NCBI GenBank assembly: GCA_030641185.1
Contig: DAOWHY010000031.1
Span: forward strand, 1 to 12,486
Direction of reading: 5' to 3'
DNA: 12,486 nucleotides
From: Candidatus Moraniibacteriota bacterium
GTDB taxonomy: Bacteria; Patescibacteriota; Minisyncoccia; JAHIHE01; JAGLIN01
Shown here: positions 6,823-12,271 of the stretch, in pieces
How the letters are laid out: each line of letters begins with the position of its first letter
Numbering within the stretch: the stretch's first letter is position 1
Notes under the pieces: generated by a model
Told to the model about the DNA's origin: nothing
Database searches by the model: none
Seen by the model: only the letters and a program-made list of their open reading frames with translations
Translations under genes and position numbers: made by a program

Positions 6823-7374
6823 ATGAAAAAGAATAGCAACTTTCCGTTTATCAATGATTCAATTTTACGGAAAAATTTGGATATTGTTTTTGATCATATT
6901 ATTGAGCTAATTTCTGTTTCAGAGTCAAATAAATATGAAGATGCAATTATTAGCAGTTTTCGCAAGACAATCATTATTTACACGGCAATCATTATTGAAG
7001 CTCTTTTGCTGTGGAAATTAAAAGAAAAGGTAAAGGAAAATATTATTGAATTAAAAGAAGATTGGAAATATAAAGATGTTAGAAAAATTCATGCACTAGA
7101 AAAAAATCCGCTTGAAGAAATTGTTTGGTGTAAAAGAATAAAAGAAGCTGAAAAGAAAAAAATTTCAAAATTAAATTTAGTAGAAACAAATAGACTTTGT
7201 AAAAAATATAAAATAATTACCGAGAATGATTTTAGGAATGTGGAAAAAGTAAGAACTTTGAGAAACAGGTTACATATTGGCGGATTAAAAAAATTAGAGA
7301 AAGGTTATACAAAAAATGATTTAGAATTTGTTTTTGGAGTGGCGAAAAGAACAAAAGAGTTGGTTTTAAAATAG
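6823..7374 (+). CDS. HEPN-like domain protein, 183 aa (putative RNase/toxin)
   Basis: A mostly helical 183-residue protein. A hydrophobic helix (IIIYTAIIIEALLLWKLKEK, about 50-69) is followed by charged helices. Near the end, EKVRTLRNRLHIGG (141-154) matches the HEPN active-site pattern R-x4-6-H, with R144 and H151 as candidate catalytic residues and the usual RN pair at 147-148. HEPN domains are small helical bundles, many of which are metal-independent RNases in toxin-antitoxin, abortive-infection and CRISPR systems. The RN-to-H spacing is one residue shorter than in the commonest RNxxxxH form, so assignment is tentative. It follows the 56-residue ORF by 5 bases and shares its promoter, with no SD. 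The hydrophobic helix is flanked by charge and could be a bundle core or a membrane segment. Possible alternatives are a non-catalytic HEPN-like protein or an unrelated helical protein. Confidence 0.75.
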   Translation: MKKNSNFPFINDSILRKNLDIVFDHIIELISVSESNKYEDAIISSFRKTIIIYTAIIIEALLLWKLKEKVKENIIELKEDWKYKDVRKIHALEKNPLEEIVWCKRIKEAEKKKISKLNLVETNRLCKKYKIITENDFRNVEKVRTLRNRLHIGGLKKLEKGYTKNDLEFVFGVAKRTKELVLK

Positions 7375-7417
7375 ATTTTTAATAAAAGAGATATTCAACA
7401 ACAATTATATATACCCA

Positions 7418-7440
7418 AAACCCGCCGGAGAAGCGGGTTT
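7418..7440. repeat. GC-rich hairpin after the HEPN-like gene, possible weak terminator
   Basis: AAACCCGC (7418-7425) and GCGGGTTT (7433-7440) form an 8-bp perfect stem with a 7-base loop. On the + strand it is followed by AAAAGG, so there is no U-tract. On the - strand only TTTT including stem bases follows. It lies between convergent genes and may block read-through from either side. Confidence 0.5.
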
Positions 7441-7453
7441 AAAAGGATTATTG

Positions 7454-7485
7454 CAATGTCGCACAAGGTAGCTTTTACGACATTG
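7454..7485. repeat. Hairpin CAATGTCG/CGACATTG downstream of the Nudix gene
   Basis: CAATGTCG (7454-7461) and CGACATTG (7478-7485) are perfect complements around a 16-base loop (CACAAGGTAGCTTTTA). No U-tract follows on either strand. It is next to the hairpin at 7418-7440 in the 149-base gap between convergent genes. Function unknown. Confidence 0.6.
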
Positions 7486-7523
7486 GAGAAGGTTTATTTA
7501 GTTTATTTTAAAATAACTCTCTA

Positions 7524-8123
7524 TTAGCTGAATAACTTATCACCATATCTTCTAATAAAATATCTAACCGCGTAAGTAAGTTTTCTTTTTTTAATTTCCT
7601 CTAAAGAAAGCCACTCGGGTTTTATTGCTTCTTTATTAATTTTGATTCTTGTATTATTGCCAACTTTAGCGATATATAAATGCCACTTATGATAATCGGC
7701 TCCGCAAATACACTTATCACTTATATTTTCTTCAGAAAAAAGATTGATTTTATTTAAACGAATACCTGTCTCCTCAAATACTTCTCTCTTAGCCGCATCT
7801 TTTGGCAATTCGTCAACATCTAAATGTCCAGCAGGAATAGTTAAAGAAAAGGGATATCTGACTCTTTGAAAAAGTAAGCTCTCATTTTTAGAGTTAAAAA
7901 TAAAAACACCAACACTTTCGTGCCAGCATTCTTTTGTTTTTTTATCAATCCACCAAACTACTTTAGAATTAATACATATAATTCTTGGGGTTCTATTTCC
8001 ACATTCTTTACATAAAAAAGACATCCTCTTGTTTTTAGTTATAACTTGTATCCTTTCTGAATGACACTTCGGACAAAATAAATGAGTTTTTTTATCATTA
8101 GGTAGTATAAAATCTATTTTCAT
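7524..8123 (-). CDS. Nudix hydrolase with N-terminal zinc ribbon
   Basis: Nudix enzymes split nucleoside diphosphates linked to another group (for example NADH, capped RNA, nucleoside triphosphates). The box is complete: G99-x5-E105-x7-REVFEETGI (113-121), including the metal-binding Glu residues. The N-terminus carries a four-Cys zinc ribbon, CPKC (17-20) and CKEC (38-41), as in NudC-type NADH/NAD-RNA pyrophosphatases. The C-terminal half lacks an obvious NudC SQPWPFPxS motif, so the substrate is unknown. W147-H148 and two more Cys (138, 140) lie between box and C-terminus. The 199-residue length is short for NudC. The start is ATG at 8123, 26 bases after the C39-peptidase stop, without SD, so it probably forms a two-gene operon with that gene. 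Confidence 0.9.
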   Translation of the reverse strand: MKIDFILPNDKKTHLFCPKCHSERIQVITKNKRMSFLCKECGNRTPRIICINSKVVWWIDKKTKECWHESVGVFIFNSKNESLLFQRVRYPFSLTIPAGHLDVDELPKDAAKREVFEETGIRLNKINLFSEENISDKCICGADYHKWHLYIAKVGNNTRIKINKEAIKPEWLSLEEIKKRKLTYAVRYFIRRYGDKLFS

Positions 8124-8149
8124 ATTCTATAATTTTATGTCGCAAAATT

Positions 8150-9487
8150 TCAATGATACAAAATCATCTGATCAATAACCGTGCTTGTTCCGTAAATAGA
8201 TGATAGGTATTTTCTTGTTGTTGATAAATAAATATTTGCTCCGCTTTGGCCGTTCCATAAAACTGGATCATGGACTATATAACCCTTAGAATCCTTGCTG
8301 TGAATAACAACATAATGCCCAGCGCTTCCACGGGCCCTGATAAACACAATCACAGGATGACCGCTGGCAATTTCACGATCTATTAGGTTCCAATCAGCGT
8401 TAGTTAATCCGCCAGATTTATGGCCTGTTTTCTTAACCAGATCAAGAAATCTCCATTGATTCGGCCAATAGATCAAATCGCGATAATAAATCGGCTGTTT
8501 TGCCAAACGGCCTGGGTCTATGTCTATGCCATAATATTTAAAAACCATTGCGACGGATGAAATTGCGCATCCGTAATCGTCAACAGTTGAATTTGAAAAT
8601 CCGATGGTCATATTTTTCCATCGCGGATCGTTCTGGGAAAAATACCATTTTGTGGAAGCAAGATTTTCTGATGGTCTTTCTGATACTGCCGCAATTCTCG
8701 CAATCTCCGCCTCTTTGTCGCGTTTTAATTTATTTATGTCGCCTAAAATTGATTTTCTCTGATTTCTAACGCCAAACAGCATATCCTGGAATCTATATTC
8801 TTTTCCTCTTGTTTCTTTGAGTAAAACTTCTTTCGCTGTTTTTTGCGCGTCCGCGATCTCTTTCTTATTTAAAAGTTCTGCGCTCAATTCTTCAAGCTTT
8901 AATTTTTTATCCTGCAATTCTTTTTCCTCCTGCTCAAGTTCGCTTTTTATAATTTTCAAATCATCAAGCACTTCTTTTATTTTCTCTCCGACAGTATTAG
9001 TATATTCAACTTGATTCAGAAAATCAGAAAACTCTTCGGTTTTCAAGATAATTTCAAGCATTGACTCTTTGTCATAATCATTTATCTCTCTGATTATTTT
9101 TCTCAGCACATCTTTTTGATCCTCTATTTCATTTTCTTTGATTTGAATTCTAAGCAGTAAATTATTTATTTCCAAATTCGCCCGATCTATTTGCATTTGA
9201 GTTGCTTCTATTTCAAGATTCAGTTGCGCGATTTGCGCGTCAAAAAGTTCGATCTCATTTTCCAAACTTTGTTCTTTTACTCTAAGGTCATAAATAACAT
9301 CTTTATATTCCTCCGCCTGATTTTCTAGATTTTTTATTTTATCATTTGCTTCTTCAATTTGATTTTCTATTTCATCTACTAAATCAGCCCTACTTCTCTC
9401 TACATTCAAACCAAAAAACGGCGTCAGGATAAAAGACGCTATTAGGAGTAAAGTGATGATTAGTTTTTTGTGTTTGATTGTAGGCAT
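8150..9487 (-). CDS. Secreted coiled-coil protein with C39-type cysteine peptidase domain
   Basis: The N-terminus is a signal peptide: basic MPTIKHKK, a hydrophobic stretch 9-26, and a plausible signal-peptidase I site after SRA (32-34). Residues 36-265 are a long E/K/L/I-rich coiled coil with EIENQ/NLENQ/IEL-type heptads, similar in design to the N-terminal arms of PcsB, CwlO and EnvC cell-wall hydrolase factors. From about 280 the protein has a peptidase C39-like fold: WYFSQNDPRW, YGCAISSVAMVFKYYG with C307 as likely nucleophile, SAGHYVVIH with H391, and VHDP with D407. The enzyme probably acts outside the membrane on peptidoglycan peptides or a secreted peptide; the target is not shown by sequence. 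It has its own promoter (9517-9545) and probably drives the downstream Nudix gene. The 445-residue length and combined architecture are unbroken. Confidence 0.88.
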   Translation of the reverse strand: MPTIKHKKLIITLLLIASFILTPFFGLNVERSRADLVDEIENQIEEANDKIKNLENQAEEYKDVIYDLRVKEQSLENEIELFDAQIAQLNLEIEATQMQIDRANLEINNLLLRIQIKENEIEDQKDVLRKIIREINDYDKESMLEIILKTEEFSDFLNQVEYTNTVGEKIKEVLDDLKIIKSELEQEEKELQDKKLKLEELSAELLNKKEIADAQKTAKEVLLKETRGKEYRFQDMLFGVRNQRKSILGDINKLKRDKEAEIARIAAVSERPSENLASTKWYFSQNDPRWKNMTIGFSNSTVDDYGCAISSVAMVFKYYGIDIDPGRLAKQPIYYRDLIYWPNQWRFLDLVKKTGHKSGGLTNADWNLIDREIASGHPVIVFIRARGSAGHYVVIHSKDSKGYIVHDPVLWNGQSGANIYLSTTRKYLSSIYGTSTVIDQMILYH

Positions 9488-9516
9488 TTTAGATAAATGA
9501 TTATTAGGATAGTTTA

Positions 9517-9545
9517 ATGATAGTACATTTTTTTAGTATTGACAA
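9517..9545 (-). promoter_or_regulatory. Predicted promoter of the C39-peptidase gene
   Basis: On the - strand TTGTCA (9545-9540) and TATCAT (9522-9517) are separated by 17 bases. The -35 overlaps the -35 of the divergent promoter at 9539-9567. Confidence 0.65.
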
Positions 9546-9567
9546 TCGCGTTTTTTAGTGTTATACA
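9539..9567 (+). promoter_or_regulatory. Predicted promoter of the 212-residue orphan gene
   Basis: A perfect TTGACA (9539-9544), a 17-base spacer and TATACA (9562-9567) with an extended TGT. The start point would be near 9574, only about 16 bases before the ATG. Confidence 0.75.
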
Positions 9568-9576
9568 GACAATATC

Positions 9577-9583
9577 AAGGAGG
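9577..9583 (+). promoter_or_regulatory. Strong Shine-Dalgarno site (AAGGAGG) deciding the 9590 start
   Basis: AAGGAGG is 6 bases before ATG at 9590. The longer frame back to TTG at 9539 is excluded because that TTG is the promoter -35. Confidence 0.85.
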
Positions 9584-9589
9584 CATATT

Positions 9590-10228
9590 ATGAGAAAGGA
9601 TAAAAAATTTGGATGTTGTAACGCCATTTTAGTCTGTATAGATTCTTCTGACATTAAAAAAACAGAAGAACTGGTAGAAAAAGCATTGACAAAACTTCCG
9701 ATTGAAATAGTAGCATATTTTGAAGGGAAAGGTATGCAGTATCATTCCAGAGAATGTCTTTGTAGTTGTTTGGCAGACATTACAAAATGGGAAGGCAATG
9801 ATATCCTATTTCTGAAACCTCTTGACGGTTATAAAATTTCAAGAATAGCTGTCAGAAACGAAACGGATGTTCAGTTTATAGGAGAAGATCGCAGGAAAGA
9901 AAGGTATATCCTTTTGGGATATTACGGATCAACTATCATGATCAGTATGGAAAGTGATACTGAAAGAGAATTGAGAAAATCAAAGGAGAAAACAGAGAAA
10001 TCAAAGAGATCACTTGAACAACAGGAGAATCTCTTCGGAAGAATAGAAGACCAGAGAGGATGGAAAACAACCTTTACAGCAATGAGTAAAATGTCACCAG
10101 AGGGACATGGGCGACAAATGGAATTGCTAAAAAGAATAAATGAGCAACAAAAAGAAGTAAGCAGGTTGCTCAAAGGAAAATCTCCTGAAGAGCTTAAGGA
10201 GATTGTAAAGGTAATCAAAAGAATATAA
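9590..10228 (+). CDS. Orphan protein with Cys cluster and helical C-terminus, 212 aa
   Basis: I do not recognise this family. From ATG 9590 the protein has 212 residues. The N-terminal part (1-120) alternates hydrophobic strands and helices (NAILVCIDSSDIKKTEELVE, ERYILLGYYGSTIMISM) and looks like a small alpha/beta domain. It has six Cys: C9, C10, C16, and a tight C56-x-C58-x-C60 after H52 (HSRECLCSC), possibly metal-binding or redox-active. From 121 to the end it is highly charged and helical, probably coiled-coil (ERELRKSKEKTEKSKR, then QMELLKRINEQQKEVSRLL). There is no signal peptide. It stands alone with a strong promoter, AAGGAGG SD and terminator, and converges on gltX. Regulation may be linked to the divergent C39 gene because the -35 boxes overlap. 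Lateral acquisition is possible. Confidence 0.85.
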   Translation: MRKDKKFGCCNAILVCIDSSDIKKTEELVEKALTKLPIEIVAYFEGKGMQYHSRECLCSCLADITKWEGNDILFLKPLDGYKISRIAVRNETDVQFIGEDRRKERYILLGYYGSTIMISMESDTERELRKSKEKTEKSKRSLEQQENLFGRIEDQRGWKTTFTAMSKMSPEGHGRQMELLKRINEQQKEVSRLLKGKSPEELKEIVKVIKRI

Positions 10229-10229
10229 C

Positions 10230-10270
10230 AGGAAAGTAAGAATAGTTTTTATTTCTTCTTTCCTTTTTTT
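10230..10270 (+). terminator. Strong intrinsic terminator of the 212-residue orphan gene
   Basis: AGGAAAG and AAGAA (10230-10236, 10238-10242; T10237 bulged) pair with TTCTT and CTTTCCT (10253-10264), giving 12 pairs. Six T follow at 10265-10270. The U-tract overlaps the end of gltX on the other strand. Confidence 0.85.
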
Positions 10271-11822
10271 ATTCCAACGATTTTATCGCAAAATCAATCC
10301 TCCCCAAAACCTTCCCCTTCCCCAAAACCTCCCCCACCTCAAACGGCCCTGGCGATCCTTTTAGTCCAGTCAAAGCAACACGCAAAGGCCATAGCAATTC
10401 CCCTGTCTTAATCCCCTCTCGCTCCATCAAATCTCTTAAAATTTTCTCTAGATTATTTTTAGTAAAATTATTCTCATCTATTTTTTCTAATTCATTATAA
10501 GCCAATTCCAAATTATTTTTCACTTCCTTAAAACTCATCCTCTTCCAAACTAACAAATCTTTCTCATATTCCAATCTATCAACAAAAATAAACTTCACCA
10601 ACTCCCCTATCTCACTCAACTTCTTCGTCCGTTCCTGTTCAAGTGCAACCACTTTTTTCAAATAATCAAAATCCGCTTCTTTGTCCGTGCTTAATACTTG
10701 ATACTTAATACTTGATACTTTTTTTATCAGTCCCGCCTCAACTAAATACGGCACGCACAATTTAGTTAACTCACCCAAATCCATCTCTCGAATATAATTC
10801 CCATTTATCCAATCCAACTTTTCCGTATTAAAAATCGCTCCGGTTTTATTCACTCCGGATAAATCAAATCGTTTTATCATTTCGTCCAGCGAAAATATTT
10901 CTTCTTCCGTTTTTGGATTCCAGCCGAGTAATAAAATAAAATTTAGTAAAGCTTCCGGCAAATATCCTTTTTTTAAATAATCTTCTACGGCGACATCGCC
11001 TTGTCTTTTGCTAAGCTTGCTTTTATCGGGATTTAACAAAAGGGGCAGATGCGCGAATTCGGGAATATCCCAGCCAAACGCTTTATATAATAAAATATGC
11101 TTCGGCGTTGATGGTAGCCACTCCTCACCGCGAATGATATGAGAAATTTCCATCAAATGGTCGTCAACGACATTCGCCAAATGATAAGTCGGATAGCCGT
11201 CTGATTTCATTAAAACCTGATCGTCTATTATTTTATTTTCTATTTTTATTTTCCCATAAATCAAATCTTTGAACTCAGTAAATCCTTCTTTTGGAGTTTT
11301 AAGACGCACGACGAAACCCCCCTTGCCCCCTTTTTGAAAGGGGGAATTTTTTTTACTTAATCCCCTGCACTTCCCATCATACATCGGCGCCATTTTTTTC
11401 GCTTGCTGGTCTTTTCTCATTTCTTCCAGCCGCTCTTGACTGCAGAAACAAAAATAGGCATAATCATTTTTTATTAACTCGTCAACATATTTTCTATAAA
11501 TATCTAGCCGTTCTGACTGCACATACGGTCCAAAATCGCCTTTCTGAGCGATTTTATCAGGAGTGAGGGCTTTATTACTTGGAGCAAGGGCTTCAGCCCG
11601 AAACACGCCTTCGCTATATTCCAACCCCGTTAAATTCAAAGTTTTTATTAAGCTCTCAATTGATCCCTCCACAAATCTCGCTTTATCCGTATCTTCAATT
11701 CTCAATATAAAATCGCCTTTATTATGTTTGGCAAAAAGATAATTATAAAGCGCGGTTCTTAAACTTCCCACATGAAGCATCCCTGTGGGACTCGGCGCAA
11801 ATCTTGTTTTTACTTTTTTCAT
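10269..11822 (-). CDS. gltX: Glutamyl-tRNA synthetase (GluRS) with three in-frame repeat insertions
   Basis: GluRS charges tRNA-Glu, and often also tRNA-Gln in bacteria lacking GlnRS, where GatCAB then amidates the product. The catalytic domain has the HIGH-type FAPSPTGMLHVGS (8-20), RIEDTDKAR (41-49), GPYVQSERLDIY (98-109), SDGYPTYHLANVVDDHL (207-223), RGEEWLPSTPKH (231-242) and KMSKS-type KLSKRQG (269-275). The C-terminal helical anticodon domain is present and includes WPLRVALTG (478-486). The 517 residues exceed the usual 465-490. The surplus falls in three spots that carry repeat-like DNA: residues about 73-96, 158-170 and 369-378. All keep the frame, and the gene appears functional. The start is ATG at 11822 without SD. 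It is divergent from the 124-residue orphan gene and convergent with the 212-residue one. Confidence 0.96.
   Translation of the reverse strand: MKKVKTRFAPSPTGMLHVGSLRTALYNYLFAKHNKGDFILRIEDTDKARFVEGSIESLIKTLNLTGLEYSEGVFRAEALAPSNKALTPDKIAQKGDFGPYVQSERLDIYRKYVDELIKNDYAYFCFCSQERLEEMRKDQQAKKMAPMYDGKCRGLSKKNSPFQKGGKGGFVVRLKTPKEGFTEFKDLIYGKIKIENKIIDDQVLMKSDGYPTYHLANVVDDHLMEISHIIRGEEWLPSTPKHILLYKAFGWDIPEFAHLPLLLNPDKSKLSKRQGDVAVEDYLKKGYLPEALLNFILLLGWNPKTEEEIFSLDEMIKRFDLSGVNKTGAIFNTEKLDWINGNYIREMDLGELTKLCVPYLVEAGLIKKVSSIKYQVLSTDKEADFDYLKKVVALEQERTKKLSEIGELVKFIFVDRLEYEKDLLVWKRMSFKEVKNNLELAYNELEKIDENNFTKNNLEKILRDLMEREGIKTGELLWPLRVALTGLKGSPGPFEVGEVLGKGKVLGRIDFAIKSLE
10691..10718. repeat. Tandem 14-base repeat inside gltX
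   Basis: Two perfect copies of TTAATACTTGATAC sit head to tail, and TT follows. They encode VSSIKYQVLS (369-378) on the - strand. Because 14 is not a multiple of 3, the two copies are read in different frames. Confidence 0.9.
11326..11344. repeat. Palindromic C5T3/A3G5 element inside gltX
   Basis: CCCCCTTT (11326-11333) and AAAGGGGG (11337-11344) form a perfect stem with a 3-base loop. The flanks are C-rich on one side (ACCCCCCTTGCC) and T-rich on the other. On the coding strand it reads NSPFQKGGKGGF (159-170). I recognise this as resembling a repeat widespread in many bacterial genomes, but that needs a search. Confidence 0.8.
11532..11599. repeat. Two adjacent palindromes inside gltX
   Basis: AAAATCGC (11532-11539) pairs with GCGATTTT (11548-11555), and GGGCT (11588-11592) pairs with AGCCC (11595-11599). 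Together they underlie residues about 75-97, an extra segment just before the conserved GPYVQSERL. The second stem resembles common GGGCTTCAGCCC-type REP sequences. Confidence 0.7.
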
Positions 11823-11823
11823 A

Positions 11824-11851
11824 TTGACATTTTAATTGGTTGTGATAGCTT
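11824..11851 (+). promoter_or_regulatory. Predicted promoter of the 124-residue orphan gene
   Basis: A perfect TTGACA (11824-11829) is followed after 16 bases by TAGCTT (11846-11851), a poor -10 rescued by an extended TGA. Its -35 lies two bases from the gltX start codon. Confidence 0.5.
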
Positions 11852-11878
11852 ATAGGAAAGGAGGCAATAACTTGTCAG
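11849..11878 (-). promoter_or_regulatory. Possible promoter of gltX
   Basis: On the - strand CTGACA (11878-11873) and TATAAG (11854-11849) are 18 bases apart. The start point would be about 20 bases before the gltX ATG. It overlaps the SD and start codon of the divergent gene. Confidence 0.4.
11857..11864 (+). promoter_or_regulatory. Strong Shine-Dalgarno site (AAAGGAGG) selecting a TTG start
   Basis: AAAGGAGG is 7 bases before TTG at 11872. An upstream in-frame TTG at 11836 has no SD and lies inside the promoter. Confidence 0.8.
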
Positions 11879-12246
11879 AATATCAATACTACAGAGATCT
11901 TGCTATGTTGTGCATTACTTTTGGTTTAACTAATAAAGGTAATGAGTTAATAAGCATTGATAAAGTAAGAGAAAAAATTGAAGAGACTTTCCCAGAAGAG
12001 AAAAATTTTTCTGATCTTTTACAGAGATCGAAATCTATAGGTTCTATTCTTGTTGAAGGTAACAATATGGCTGTCACTGAAATAGGGATTGAGACAGCGC
12101 AAAATCTGTGTGATAGTATAAGAAGAACAATAAAAAGACGACAGTCAGATAAAGACGAAGGGCCAAATCCCATAATAGGACTTTTCTTATCTCAGAGACA
12201 AATAGAAGAGATGAGAAACAAAAATAGAAATAATCAAGCAAGGTGA
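11872..12246 (+). CDS. Orphan small protein, 124 aa, TTG start, possible winged-helix fold
   Basis: I do not recognise a named family. With TTG at 11872 the protein is 124 residues (MSEYQYYRDLAMLCITFGLT...). The order of helices followed by a short hydrophobic strand pair (SIGSILVEGNNMAVTEIGIE, 55-74) and a further helix (TAQNLCDSIRRTIKRR) faintly resembles a winged-helix end of the LTExG type, so a DNA-binding role is possible but weak. The C-terminus is basic and polar (RNKNRNNQAR) and may be flexible. There is no signal or membrane segment. It is a single gene with a strong SD and a terminator that overlaps its own stop codon. It is divergent from gltX and convergent with a Nudix gene. If it is a regulator, gltX would be a natural target to consider; nothing in the sequence shows this. 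Confidence 0.8.
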   Translation: MSEYQYYRDLAMLCITFGLTNKGNELISIDKVREKIEETFPEEKNFSDLLQRSKSIGSILVEGNNMAVTEIGIETAQNLCDSIRRTIKRRQSDKDEGPNPIIGLFLSQRQIEEMRNKNRNNQAR

Positions 12247-12271
12247 ACATTTATTTGTTCACTCTTTTTTT
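12243..12271 (+). terminator. Intrinsic terminator containing the stop codons of two convergent genes
   Basis: GTGAACA (12243-12249) pairs with TGTTCAC (12256-12262) around a 6-base loop, followed by TC and seven T. The left arm contains the TGA of the + gene. The right arm contains the complement of the TGA of the - gene. On the - strand no U-tract follows. Confidence 0.85.

Noticed and set aside
8548..9014. ORFs on the + strand within the C39-peptidase gene, and similar long frames opposite murA, murG, lysS and gltX
   Set aside because: They are antisense shadows of well-supported genes with low-complexity products and no SD or domain.
9539..9589. N-terminal extension of the 212-residue orphan protein from TTG at 9539
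   Set aside because: This TTG is the promoter -35, and the AAGGAGG site clearly selects ATG at 9590.
11836..11871. N-terminal extension of the 124-residue orphan protein from TTG at 11836
   Set aside because: No SD precedes it and it overlaps the promoter. AAAGGAGG selects TTG at 11872.
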